Assembly (NCBI RefSeq): GCF_003024385.1
Contig: NZ_PVZN01000008.1
Coordinates: 1-64,000 of the forward strand
DNA: 64,000 nucleotides
From: Pseudomonas sp. BBP2017
GTDB lineage: Bacteria > Pseudomonadota > Gammaproteobacteria > Pseudomonadales > Pseudomonadaceae
Direction: 5' to 3'
Shown: positions 9,178-17,472 of the stretch, one piece after another
Layout of the letters: each line of letters starts with the position of its first letter
How positions within the stretch are numbered: position 1 is the stretch's first letter
Program-made: the position numbers and the translations under genes
The notes under the pieces: model-generated
Database searches by the model: none
Told to the model about the DNA's origin: nothing
What the model saw: the letters and a program-made list of their open reading frames with translations, nothing else

Positions 9178-10092
9178 ATGCCCCTGCCGCTGATCTACCA
9201 CGACGACTACAGCCCGGCGTTTCCCGCCGAGCACCGCTTTCCGATGGACAAGTTCCGCCTGTTGCGCGATCACCTGATCGACACTGGGCTGACCACCGAC
9301 CAGGCCTTGCTGCGCCCGCAGATCTGCCCCAACGATATCCTCGCCCTGGCCCATGACCGTGATTACATCGAGCGCTACATGAATGGCGAGTTGTCACGCG
9401 AGGACCAGCGCCGCCTCGGTCTGCCCTGGAGTGAGGCCCTGGCACGACGCACGGTCAGGGCGGTTGGCGGCTCGCTGCTGGCCGCCGAACAGGCGCTGGA
9501 GCATGGCATCGCCTGTCACCTGGCCGGCGGCACTCACCACGCCCACTACGACCATCCTGCCGGCTTTTGCATCTTCAACGACCTGGCGGTGATCAGCCAC
9601 TACCTGCTGGAAGCCGGACAGGTGCACAAGGTGCTGATCTTCGACTGCGACGTGCACCAGGGCGATGGCACCGCGCGGATTCTCCACAACACCCCCGACG
9701 CGATCACCGTGTCCTTGCACTGCGAGCAGAACTTCCCCGCACGCAAGGCCCAGAGCGACTGGGATATCCCCTTGCCCCGCGGCATGGGCGATCAGGCCTA
9801 TCTGAAAGTGGTAGAGGACGCCCTCAACTACCTGTTACCGATGTACCGTCCGGACCTGGTGCTGTATGACGCTGGCGTCGATGTGCACAAGGACGATGCC
9901 CTGGGGTATCTGCAGCTGACCGATGAAGGCGTCGCAGCCCGTGATGAGCATGTCCTGCGCCAGTGCCTGGGCCGCGATATCCCGGTGGTCGGGGTGATCG
10001 GTGGCGGCTACAGCAAGGACCGCCAGGCCCTGGCACGCCGCCATGGCATTCTTCATCACAGCGCCAAGCGGGTACTGGGTTACTCACAATGA
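9178..10092 (+). CDS. Histone-deacetylase-family hydrolase
   Basis: Zinc amidohydrolase of the HDAC/acetoin-utilisation/acetylpolyamine amidohydrolase superfamily, 304 residues. Seen: the tandem histidine-type run GGTHHAHYDHPAGFC (about 118-132), the zinc-binding DCDVHQGDGT (about 155-164) and the later aspartate in LYDAGVDVHKDD (about 227-238), so the metal site looks complete. It would remove acyl groups from protein lysines or small amines in the cytoplasm. It is divergent from the acetyltransferase gene (178-base gap), a suggestive but unproven pairing. Confidence 0.9.
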   Translation: MPLPLIYHDDYSPAFPAEHRFPMDKFRLLRDHLIDTGLTTDQALLRPQICPNDILALAHDRDYIERYMNGELSREDQRRLGLPWSEALARRTVRAVGGSLLAAEQALEHGIACHLAGGTHHAHYDHPAGFCIFNDLAVISHYLLEAGQVHKVLIFDCDVHQGDGTARILHNTPDAITVSLHCEQNFPARKAQSDWDIPLPRGMGDQAYLKVVEDALNYLLPMYRPDLVLYDAGVDVHKDDALGYLQLTDEGVAARDEHVLRQCLGRDIPVVGVIGGGYSKDRQALARRHGILHHSAKRVLGYSQ

Positions 10093-10241
10093 CTGTGGAA
10101 CCGCCTGTGGATAACCTGCGTGAAAGCCACTGCAGCCCTTTGTCCGCCTGGGTTTGAAGCACCTGCTCATTTTTTGCTCAGTGTTTCCGCCTGCCGCGCT
10201 GAGGTAGAATGCCGGCTCTTTTTCCCAGCTTGCAGCCGACC

Positions 10242-11477
10242 ATGACCGACACCCGCGCCACCCACCGCCCACACGTTGTCATTATCGGAGGCGGGCCGGC
10301 CGGGTTGATGGCCGCCGAAGTGCTCGGCCAGGCCGGGGTCGCGGTGGATCTGTACGACGCCATGCCTTCGGTAGGACGAAAATTCCTCCTGGCCGGGGTC
10401 GGTGGCATGAACATCACCCATTCCGAACCCTACCCGGCGTTCATTTCCCGTTATGCCGAGCGCAGCGCTGAAATCGCCGGATTGCTCGAAGGCTTCGACG
10501 CCGACGCCCTGCGCCAGTGGATTCACGATCTGGGCATCGAAACCTTTGTCGGCAGCTCTGGCCGGGTATTTCCCCGCGACATGAAAGCCGCCCCGCTGCT
10601 GCGTGCCTGGCTCAAACGCCTGCGCGACACCGGGGTAGTTATCCACACCCGCCACCGCTGGCTTGGCTGGAATGCCGATGGCAGCTTGCGGCTGGCTTAT
10701 CCACAGGGCGAACTGGCGCTCAAGCCAGCTGCCACGGTGCTGGCCCTGGGTGGCGGCAGCTGGGCACGCCTGGGTTCCGATGCGGCCTGGCTGCCGTGGC
10801 TTGTGGATAAAGGCGTACAGGTCGCACCGTTGCAGGCCGCCAACAGCGGATTCGAGGTGCATGCCTGGAGCGACCTGCTCAAGGACAAGTTCGCTGGCGC
10901 GCCGCTGAAGAACATTGCCCTGAGCCTCGCGGGCCAAGTGCCGCGCCTGGGTGAGTGCATTGTCACCGCGCAAGGGCTGGAGGGCAGCCTGGTGTATGCC
11001 TGGTCGGCGCAGATCCGTGAAGCGATCAACCGTGCAGGCAGCACCACGGTGTTGCTCGACCTGTTGCCCAACCGTACTGTGGATAACATTCAGAAGGCTT
11101 TGGCCAAGCCACGCGGCTCACGTTCGATGGCCAAGCACCTGCACAGCCAGCTGGGCCTGGACGGAGTCAAGGCGGCGTTGCTGCGTGAGCTGAGCGATGC
11201 ACAGACCTTTGCCGATCCGGTGCTGCTGGCCCAGGCAATCAAGGCCCTGCCGATTGTGCTGGTGCGCCCTCGCCCGCTGGATGAAGCGATCAGCAGCGCA
11301 GGTGGGGTTGTATTTGAGGCGATGGATCAGCGCTTGATGCTCAAGGCGCTGCCAGGAGTGTTTTGTGCCGGGGAGATGCTCGACTGGGAGGCGCCGACCG
11401 GGGGCTATCTGCTGACCGCGTGTTTTGCCAGTGGTCGTAAGGCAGGGCTTGGTGTCCTGGACTGGCTGAAAAACTGA
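10242..11477 (+). CDS. NAD(P)/FAD-dependent flavoprotein, HI0933/BaiN-like (TIGR03862 type)
   Basis: FAD-binding oxidoreductase of 411 residues. The N-terminal dinucleotide fold is VVIIGGGPAGLMAAEVL (about residues 11-27); GRKFLLAGVGGMNITHSEP is the signature of the HI0933-like family; the C-terminal FAD motif is GVFCAGEMLDWEAPTGGYLL. Natural reaction unknown. I chose the ATG at 10242 rather than the in-frame one at 10209 because the latter overlaps TAGAATGCCGG, which looks like a -10 element, and the extra eleven residues are not family-like. A REP pair follows immediately. Confidence 0.88.
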   Translation: MTDTRATHRPHVVIIGGGPAGLMAAEVLGQAGVAVDLYDAMPSVGRKFLLAGVGGMNITHSEPYPAFISRYAERSAEIAGLLEGFDADALRQWIHDLGIETFVGSSGRVFPRDMKAAPLLRAWLKRLRDTGVVIHTRHRWLGWNADGSLRLAYPQGELALKPAATVLALGGGSWARLGSDAAWLPWLVDKGVQVAPLQAANSGFEVHAWSDLLKDKFAGAPLKNIALSLAGQVPRLGECIVTAQGLEGSLVYAWSAQIREAINRAGSTTVLLDLLPNRTVDNIQKALAKPRGSRSMAKHLHSQLGLDGVKAALLRELSDAQTFADPVLLAQAIKALPIVLVRPRPLDEAISSAGGVVFEAMDQRLMLKALPGVFCAGEMLDWEAPTGGYLLTACFASGRKAGLGVLDWLKN

Positions 11478-11525
11478 TCGCGGGGCAAGCCCGCTCACAG
11501 TGTAGGAGCGGGCTTGCCCCGCGAT
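11477..11525. repeat. Paired REP element (inverted repeat)
   Basis: Two perfect 20-base arms, atcgcggggcaagcccgctc (11477-11496) and its reverse complement (11506-11525), separated by nine bases. This is the putida-type repetitive extragenic palindrome. It begins at the last base of the flavoprotein stop and ends just before the convergent helicase gene, so it probably also stops transcripts from both sides. Confidence 0.9.
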
Positions 11526-11532
11526 AGCTACC

Positions 11533-12864
11533 TCAAGGCTTGCGCTTGCGCGGCCCGGTATTGAACGTCGGTACCTTGCGCACCGGTTTGGCCGCAGGCG
11601 CTGCCGCTGGCGCCTCGCCACTGTCCATCCAGCGCCCCAGGCTACGCTTGCTGCTGTTTTCCTTGGGCTTCTTCGGTTTCTTCGGCTTCTTCAATACCTG
11701 TCCGTTGGCATCGGTCATCGGCACTTTGTGATCCGGGATGAAATCCGGCTCTTCGTGGCGTGGCAGCGTTTTGCGGGTCAGGGTCTCGATCGCCGATAGC
11801 AGTTGCACTTCATCCGCGCACACCAGCGAGATCGCCTCGCCGCTGTTGCCTTTACGGCCCGTGCGGCCAATGCGGTGGATATAGTCTTCAGCCACGATCG
11901 GCAGGTCGAAGTTGACCACCAGCGGCAGATCGTCAATGTCCAGGCCGCGCGCAGCCACATCAGTGGCTACAAGAATCTGGATCTCACGCGCCTTGAAACT
12001 GTCCAGGGCACGCTGGCGGGTCGCCTGGGGCTTGTCGCCATGGATGCCGTCGGCGTTCACGCCCTGACCGCACAGACGCTCGACCAGTTGATCAACACCA
12101 TTGCGCGTCTTGGCGAACACCAGCACCTGCTTCCAGCGCTGTTTGCGCATCAGGTGGCTGAACAGCTCCGCCTTGCGCTTCTTGTCCACCGGGACGATCC
12201 ACTGCTTGACCGTGCTGGCGGTGACGTTGCGCGGGCTGACTTCGATGCTCAACGGATCGTTGAGGGTCTGCCCGGCCAGTTGGCGGATCTCGTCAGAGAA
12301 GGTGGCCGAGAACAGCAAGGTCTGCCGCCGTACCGGCAAGGCGGCATAGACTGCGCGCAGCTCTTCGGCAAAGCCCAGGTCGAGCATGCGGTCAGCTTCG
12401 TCGAGCACCAGCGCCTGCAACTGATTGAACTTCACCGCGTTCTGACGGAACAGATCGAGCAAGCGTCCGGGTGTTGCCACCAGCAGGTCGATACCTTTGC
12501 GCAGTTTCATCATCTGCGGGTTGATGCTGACACCACCGTACACCGCGTAGGTGCTCAGCGGCAGGTGTTCGGCGTATTCGCGAATGTTGCTGTGCACCTG
12601 TTCGGCCAGTTCGCGGGTGGGGACCAGCACCAGGGCGCGCACCGAGTTGCTGGCAACCTTGGCGCCTTCCAGGGTCAGGCGCTGCAACAGCGGCAGGGCG
12701 AACCCTGCGGTCTTGCCAGTACCGGTCTGGGCCGCGGCCATCAGGTCACGCCCGGCCAGCACGGCAGGAATGGCCTGGGCCTGGACCGGCGTCGGGGTGT
12801 TGTAGTCCAGGCGCTCAAGCGCGCGCAGCAAGGGTTCAATCAGGCCGAGTTTGGCGAATGTCAT
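11533..12864 (-). CDS. DEAD-box ATP-dependent RNA helicase, RhlE-like
   Basis: RNA helicase of 443 residues. Seen in order: Q-motif region NTPTPVQAQAIPA, Walker A AAAQTGTGKTAG, PTRELAEQ, VATPGRLLD, DEAD in VLDEADRMLD, SAT in LLFSATFS, and in the second RecA domain VLVFAKTRNG, VATDVAARGLDI and HRIGRTGRKG. A basic tail with a KKPKKPKKPKE run and a terminal PRKRKP follows, as in RhlE proteins that bind structured RNA. The ATG at 12864 (MTFAKLG) is chosen over a start 19 codons upstream, since family members begin just before the F of the Q motif. Likely roles: mRNA decay, ribosome assembly, cold adaptation. Confidence 0.92.
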   Translation of the reverse strand: MTFAKLGLIEPLLRALERLDYNTPTPVQAQAIPAVLAGRDLMAAAQTGTGKTAGFALPLLQRLTLEGAKVASNSVRALVLVPTRELAEQVHSNIREYAEHLPLSTYAVYGGVSINPQMMKLRKGIDLLVATPGRLLDLFRQNAVKFNQLQALVLDEADRMLDLGFAEELRAVYAALPVRRQTLLFSATFSDEIRQLAGQTLNDPLSIEVSPRNVTASTVKQWIVPVDKKRKAELFSHLMRKQRWKQVLVFAKTRNGVDQLVERLCGQGVNADGIHGDKPQATRQRALDSFKAREIQILVATDVAARGLDIDDLPLVVNFDLPIVAEDYIHRIGRTGRKGNSGEAISLVCADEVQLLSAIETLTRKTLPRHEEPDFIPDHKVPMTDANGQVLKKPKKPKKPKENSSKRSLGRWMDSGEAPAAAPAAKPVRKVPTFNTGPRKRKP

Positions 12865-12939
12865 GGCAGTACCGTCAGGGGAATTCAGCAATGGCGGCAG
12901 TTTACCTTGTTCCGCCAGCACCTTCCTGACAAACCGCTG

Positions 12940-13872
12940 CTACTTGCACAGCTCGCCGTCTACCGGCGCTACGGGCTTACTCACCTTGGCTGTCGGCATG
13001 CGCCACTGCGGCAGGCCGATCAACACCACCGCACCGATGATCACCGCCATGGCCACGCACTCCTCGAAACCAATCTGCTCGCCGGCAAACAGGATCCCGA
13101 GCAGCACCGCTACTGCCGGGTTGACGTAGGCGTAGCTGGTGGCTGCGGCCGGGCGCACATGCTTGAGCAGGTACATGTAGGCGCTGAAGGCCAGAATCGA
13201 GCCGAAGAACACCAGATAGGCCAATGCGCCCCAACCGGCAGCGGTGGGCATCTGGGTCATGCGCTCGCCACTCAGGGCGCTGCCCAGCAGCAAGGCAGCA
13301 CCACCCACGAGCATCTCGGCGGCGCTGGCCATCGGCCCCTGGGGCAGTGGCAGGCTTTTACTCCAGACCGAGCCGAACGCCCACGATGCGGCGGCAAACA
13401 CAATCAACGCGGCGCCCATAGGGCTGGCCTGCAGGTTGGAGCCCAGGTTAAGCATGGCAATACCAACCAGGCCGAGAACGATCCCGGCCCACTCCAGGCG
13501 GGTGTTGCGTTGGCCCCAGAACAGGCCGAACAACAGGGTAAACAGCGGCACTGTGGCCACCGCCAACGCGGCAACCCCGGAGGCCACGCCGGCATGTTCA
13601 GCCAGCGTCACGCCACCGTTGCCGCAGCTGAGCAACAGCACGCCAATTGCGCCTGCTGCGCGCCATTGCGGCCAGGTTGGCGCTGGCACGCCGCGCCAGC
13701 GCAGGAAGCCGTACAACAACGTACCGGCAATAACAAAGCGCACGCCCGCCATGAGCAGCGGTGGCCAGGACTCGACACCGATGCGGATAACCAGGTAAGT
13801 CGAGCCCCACACCAGGTACAAGGCGAGGAACGCGCCGATCAGGACCAATGGAAAGCGACGAGAGGCAGACAT
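12940..13872 (-). CDS. yedA: Drug/metabolite exporter of the DMT superfamily, YedA-like
   Basis: Ten-helix inner-membrane exporter of 310 residues with two EamA repeats; the first begins FLALYLVWGSTYLVIRIGVE and the second contains GMVLGLVGIAMLNLG-type sequence (IVLGLVGIAMLNLG). This matches the YedA branch. Substrates of these carriers are usually amino acids or toxic metabolites; not determinable here. The start at 13872 is preferred to one 18 codons upstream that would add a charged leader. It is divergent from an Lrp/AsnC-type regulator 152 bases away, a common arrangement for regulated amino acid exporters. Confidence 0.88.
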   Translation of the reverse strand: MSASRRFPLVLIGAFLALYLVWGSTYLVIRIGVESWPPLLMAGVRFVIAGTLLYGFLRWRGVPAPTWPQWRAAGAIGVLLLSCGNGGVTLAEHAGVASGVAALAVATVPLFTLLFGLFWGQRNTRLEWAGIVLGLVGIAMLNLGSNLQASPMGAALIVFAAASWAFGSVWSKSLPLPQGPMASAAEMLVGGAALLLGSALSGERMTQMPTAAGWGALAYLVFFGSILAFSAYMYLLKHVRPAAATSYAYVNPAVAVLLGILFAGEQIGFEECVAMAVIIGAVVLIGLPQWRMPTAKVSKPVAPVDGELCK

Positions 13873-14024
13873 GGGGGACTCGAATTCTGATTGTCGGGGG
13901 ATTAGTTTAGAAAGGCACGCGTGCAAACATAAGTTACAAAACCTGTTTAAATAAACCTTACACTTTTGAAAGCACGGTTCTTCAGGCCATCCACCTTTGA
14001 TTCGAAAAACGCCCCGGGAAGCCC

Positions 14025-14483
14025 ATGGACAAGTACGATCGAATACTCCTCAGCGCCTTGCTGGAAAACGGCCGCGCCTCTTTTGCAGAGCTCGCACGCA
14101 AGGTCAACCTGTCTGCTCCGGCGGTCGCAGAACGGGTCGCCAAGCTTGAAGCCAGCGGCGTGATCACCGGCTATCAGGCCAAGGTCGATCTGGAAAAGAT
14201 CGGCTTGCCGATCCAGTGCGTGATTGAACTGCGCCTGGCCAGCCATGGTAATCAGCAGACCTATGAAGAACTCGCCCAGATCCCGCAATTGACCGAGTGC
14301 CACCGGGTCACCGGCGACCCTTGCGTGATCATGCACGCCGCCGTGGGCTCGATGCCGGAACTGGAAGCGTTGATCAACCGTATCGCCCAGTTCGGCTTCA
14401 GCAAGACCTCGATCATTCTCTCCAGCGCGGTGGAGCGACGTTTGCCGTTGGGCCACCTTGAGCACAACGGCAAGAAAACCTAG
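14025..14483 (+). CDS. Lrp/AsnC-family transcriptional regulator
   Basis: DNA-binding regulator of 152 residues with an N-terminal winged helix-turn-helix (DKYDRILLSALLENGRAS, then FAELARKVNLSAPAVAERVA, residues 2-45) and a C-terminal RAM ligand-binding domain (VTGDPCVIMHAAVGSM). It probably responds to an amino acid and may control the divergent DMT exporter. Its TAG stop shares the palindrome CTAG (14480-14483) with the stop of the convergent exonuclease gene. Confidence 0.92.
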   Translation: MDKYDRILLSALLENGRASFAELARKVNLSAPAVAERVAKLEASGVITGYQAKVDLEKIGLPIQCVIELRLASHGNQQTYEELAQIPQLTECHRVTGDPCVIMHAAVGSMPELEALINRIAQFGFSKTSIILSSAVERRLPLGHLEHNGKKT

Positions 14484-15082
14484 CGGTAGGTCTTCAGCGC
14501 CTCAGCGATCTTCGCCGCCGGGACTTTCTGCAAGCTACAGAACAGCTGGTGGGACACCGCACTGACGCCTTGCTCTCGCAACTGCCCGGCCAGGTGCTGG
14601 GCCAGGTTGGCGGCCATTTGCGCATCAGCCATGGCCCGGTGAGCGGTGCCGGTGTCGGGCAGGCCAGCCCAGCGGGTCAAGGTGCCGAGCTTGTGGTTCG
14701 GCGCCGTCGGCATCAAGCGCCGGGCCAACAGCATCGAACAGGCGAAACGCTGGCCACGGCTGCGTCCGATCTGCGCCAGTTCATAGTCCCAGAACTTCTG
14801 GTCGAACGAAGCGTTGTGCGCCAGCATCGGGGTATCGCCGACGAACTCGGCGACTTCGTTCATCACCTGTGCAATAGGCGGCGCACTGCGTAGCATGGCC
14901 GTGGTGATACCGGTCAGCCCGGCAACGAAAGCCGGCACTGGCAGGCCTGCGTTCATCAGGCTCTGGTAGCGTTCGACGATACGCCCCCGTTCGAGCATGA
15001 CCACCGCCACTTCAGTGGCTCGGCAATTTGCACCGGGCGAAATGCCGGTGGTTTCGAAGTCGATGACAGCGATACGTTCCAA
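14480..15082 (-). CDS. DnaQ-like 3'-5' exonuclease
   Basis: DEDDh exonuclease of 200 residues: Exo I IAVIDFETTGISP (residues 4-16), Exo II LAHNASFDQKFWD (about 91-103), Exo III HRAMADAQMAANL (about 145-157), so all acidic residues and the catalytic histidine are present. It resembles free-standing exonucleases related to the DNA polymerase III epsilon proofreading subunit; nucleic acid substrate not defined. It is followed upstream by the NYN-domain gene 19 bases away in the same direction, likely one transcript. Confidence 0.9.
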   Translation of the reverse strand: MERIAVIDFETTGISPGANCRATEVAVVMLERGRIVERYQSLMNAGLPVPAFVAGLTGITTAMLRSAPPIAQVMNEVAEFVGDTPMLAHNASFDQKFWDYELAQIGRSRGQRFACSMLLARRLMPTAPNHKLGTLTRWAGLPDTGTAHRAMADAQMAANLAQHLAGQLREQGVSAVSHQLFCSLQKVPAAKIAEALKTYR

Positions 15083-15101
15083 AACAAAACCTCAGTCAAA
15101 C

Positions 15102-15581
15102 CTAGTGCCTGAGCAGCAGGCCGCCCTCAATGGGCACATAGCGGCTGGCCGCGCGAATCAGCGAGTTGGCGGTAAGCCCCGGAACACCATAAGCGACGGC
15201 TTCAATACCGTGACGGCTGATGACCCGCTCAAGCAGCAAATCGAAATCACCGTCGCCGGAAGCCAGCACCACTTCATCGACCCGCGCTGCGGCGTCGATC
15301 ACGTCCAGGGTGATACCCACATCCCAATCGCCCTTGGCCGAGCCATCGCTGCGCTGAATGTAGGGTTTGAGTTTGACGGTGAAACCGAGGTTGCGCAGGA
15401 TCTGCTGAAACTGCTGCTGTTTGCTGTCGCCGCGGTCGATGGCATAGGCAACCGCCTCGACGATCTGCCCATGCTGGCTGATATCGGCCCACAGCGCCGC
15501 GTAATTGAAATGACAGCCATAGGCCTGGCGCACGGTGTAGTAGAGGTTCTGCACATCGGCGAATACCGCGATCTTCTTCAC
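15102..15581 (-). CDS. NYN-domain (LabA/PIN-like) protein
   Basis: Predicted metal-dependent ribonuclease-like protein of 159 residues. The PIN-like acidic residues are seen in AVFADVQNLYYTV (residues 5-17), KGDWDVGITLD (about 83-93) and VVLASGDGDFDLLL (about 104-117), the pattern of NYN domains such as LabA and YacP relatives. A role in RNA processing or turnover is inferred from the family. It lies 19 bases upstream of the DnaQ-like exonuclease on the same strand. Confidence 0.9.
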   Translation of the reverse strand: MKKIAVFADVQNLYYTVRQAYGCHFNYAALWADISQHGQIVEAVAYAIDRGDSKQQQFQQILRNLGFTVKLKPYIQRSDGSAKGDWDVGITLDVIDAAARVDEVVLASGDGDFDLLLERVISRHGIEAVAYGVPGLTANSLIRAASRYVPIEGGLLLRH

Positions 15582-15682
15582 CGTTCTTCCTCATGGCGCC
15601 GTGGCGCAGTTGCCGGCCGCCGCACACCGGGGCCGTTTTGGCGCCCAGTATGCCAGCCTGGAGGCGGTGCGGGTATGCGCGC

Positions 15683-16426
15683 TCAGACGAAGCTGTCGTC
15701 GCCGTCGAAGAATCCGCCGTCGTCGCTGCCGTAATCGCTGTCGATAAAACCGCCCTGGTCGTTGCCGTAAGCGCTGTTGTCGGCGGTCAGGCGCTGCTCG
15801 TCATTGCTTCCCCAGCCACCGCTGTCGCTGGCCGGTGCCGGTTCCTCCTTGATCACCTCGACCACTTCTTCGGGTTGTGAGTGTTGGTTGAACAGGCTGC
15901 TGATCCCCTGGGCCAGCATGACCCCACCCGCCACACCGGCAGCGGTCTGCAAGGCACCGCCAAGGAAACTGCTGGCACCGCTGCGAACGGGCGCCGGAGC
16001 GGGCGCTGCGTTAAAACCTTGCTGCACGCCAGCGCCGGACTGATTGAACGAGCGCGACGGCTCACGCCAGCCGCCACCGCCCGGTGCACTGGCCGGTGCT
16101 TGTGACTGCAACGGCTGAGGATCACGAGTACCACTGCCGAAAATACTCGAAAGAAAGCCCCCGCTGTTGCTCGGCGTGGTGGCTGCCACTTGTGCCTTGG
16201 CCTGTTTCAGTTCGGCCTGCAGTTGCTTGTTCTGCTCGTCCAGACGTTTGAGCGCAGCTTCCTGAACCAGGATTGCCTGTGCCATGTAGTAGGGTGCCGC
16301 CGGTTGCTGCTGCAGGTGCTCGGCAATGCGCGCCTGAGCCTGGGCATCACGGGGGACAGCCGCGTCCTCGGCTTGCCTGAGTCGGCCGAACAGGCCATCG
16401 ATCAGAGTTTGTTCTTCACTGTTCAT
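15683..16426 (-). CDS. DUF2076 family protein
   Basis: Protein of 247 residues of unknown function. The N terminus (MNSEEQTLIDGLFGRLRQAE, residues 1-20) and YYMAQAILVQEAALKRL followed by a short coiled coil (QNKQLQAELKQAKAQ, about 75-90) are the DUF2076 signature. The middle is Gly/Ser/Pro/Ala-rich, a hydrophobic glycine-rich stretch GVAGGVMLAQGISSLF lies near residue 170, and the tail is strongly acidic (DSDYGSDDGGFFDGDDSF). Such proteins are thought to be periplasmic-ligand binders or envelope-associated, with little direct evidence. The start at 16426 is the one conserved in the family. Confidence 0.87.
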   Translation of the reverse strand: MNSEEQTLIDGLFGRLRQAEDAAVPRDAQAQARIAEHLQQQPAAPYYMAQAILVQEAALKRLDEQNKQLQAELKQAKAQVAATTPSNSGGFLSSIFGSGTRDPQPLQSQAPASAPGGGGWREPSRSFNQSGAGVQQGFNAAPAPAPVRSGASSFLGGALQTAAGVAGGVMLAQGISSLFNQHSQPEEVVEVIKEEPAPASDSGGWGSNDEQRLTADNSAYGNDQGGFIDSDYGSDDGGFFDGDDSFV

Positions 16427-16581
16427 GGGCAACCTCACACAAGAGCCGGGGGAATTCAGGTTCACTGAAAATGGGGTGCCAAGGCCGTGGATTCAACACA
16501 AGGCGTGATGAAACTTTCTTCAGGTTGGGGGCCGGCTGGGCTAAAGTTACGCCCTGCTTTTTTCAACTACGATATCGACCG

Positions 16582-17250
16582 ATGAATCCGCTCAGTGTTC
16601 TGCGTGACTCCCTGTATTTCTTCCGCCGCCACCTGCTGAGCATCGCCCAGCTCTGCCTGCCGCTGGTGGTGCTCGAAGCACTCTGCACCCACTTGCTCTA
16701 CCAACAGCTGGGCAAGGACGCGTCACAGGCCTATGGCATGCTGGCCAGCCTGTTGTTCTATCCACTGTACAGTGCCGCGCTGATTCTCTACCTCGACACC
16801 CGCAGCAACGGCTACACCCCGCTCAAGCGTAACCTGCTGGCCATGGCCCTGCGCCTGTGGCCATCGTTCGCCCTGATGGTGATGCTCAGCTCGCTGCTGA
16901 TCATGGCCGGCGCCGCACTGTTCATCATTCCGGGAATCTGGGTGATGATCAACCTGGCGTTTGCCGAGTACCTGCTGGTACTGCGCGGCCTGCCGCCGCT
17001 CGCCGCCATGCGCGAAAGCTTCCAGATGACCACCGGCAATTTCTGGCGAATCCTCACCTGCATCCTCAGTGTGCTCGCCCCTTTGTGGTTGATCGATGGC
17101 CTGAGCCAGATGCTGATCCCTGAGCCTTCGCCTTTGGCGCAACTGGCCATCGACAGCGCCAATGGCTTCTTGCAGCTGTTCAGCACAGTGGTGATGTTCC
17201 GTCTGTACATGCTGGTCAGCGAGCCGGCCGTGGAACCGCCAGCGCCCTGA
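16582..17250 (+). CDS. YciC-family (UPF0259) inner-membrane protein
   Basis: Polytopic membrane protein of 222 residues with about six hydrophobic helices. The start MNPLSVLRDSLYFFRRHL and the central LFIIPGIWVMINLAFAEYLL followed by AMRESFQMTTGNFWRIL match the YciC/UPF0259 family, whose function is unknown. The open frame reaches 37 codons further upstream, but that sequence is not hydrophobic or family-like, so the ATG at 16582 is used. It is the last gene before the alginate operon. Confidence 0.84.
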   Translation: MNPLSVLRDSLYFFRRHLLSIAQLCLPLVVLEALCTHLLYQQLGKDASQAYGMLASLLFYPLYSAALILYLDTRSNGYTPLKRNLLAMALRLWPSFALMVMLSSLLIMAGAALFIIPGIWVMINLAFAEYLLVLRGLPPLAAMRESFQMTTGNFWRILTCILSVLAPLWLIDGLSQMLIPEPSPLAQLAIDSANGFLQLFSTVVMFRLYMLVSEPAVEPPAP

Positions 17251-17267
17251 CCTGCTCCAGCTGGCCG

Positions 17268-17405
17268 ATGCCGAAATCTTGCAAGGCTGGCTGCGAATGG
17301 CAACGCTACGACTTGGTGCGCGCCCAACTGCGCTGCCACAACTCGCCCAGCACCTGCGCCAAGGGCACTAAGCTACGTTCAAGCGCTGCATTGCGCAGCG
17401 CCTGA
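17268..17405 (+). other. Possible 45-residue cysteine-containing small ORF
   Basis: In the 222-base gap between the YciC-type gene and algA, an ATG frame encodes MPKSCKAGCEWQRYDLVRAQ and onward, with cysteines at 5, 9, 23 and 30 and a basic composition. There is no clear ribosome binding site and I do not recognise it. The last part overlaps a hairpin (GCGCTGC-attgc-GCAGCGC, 17383-17401). Could be chance or the remnant of a gene at the junction of the alginate operon. Confidence 0.2.
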
Positions 17406-17472
17406 CGCGCCAGCGGTACTCAGCCAAGAGGTCCGCGTGCATGGATCTGCTGGCTCGTTCTGGTGCTTTGGC

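Noticed and set aside
11803..13890. Open frame of 695 codons on the plus strand
   Set aside because: Runs antisense through both the helicase and the DMT exporter; composition is that of a shadow frame.
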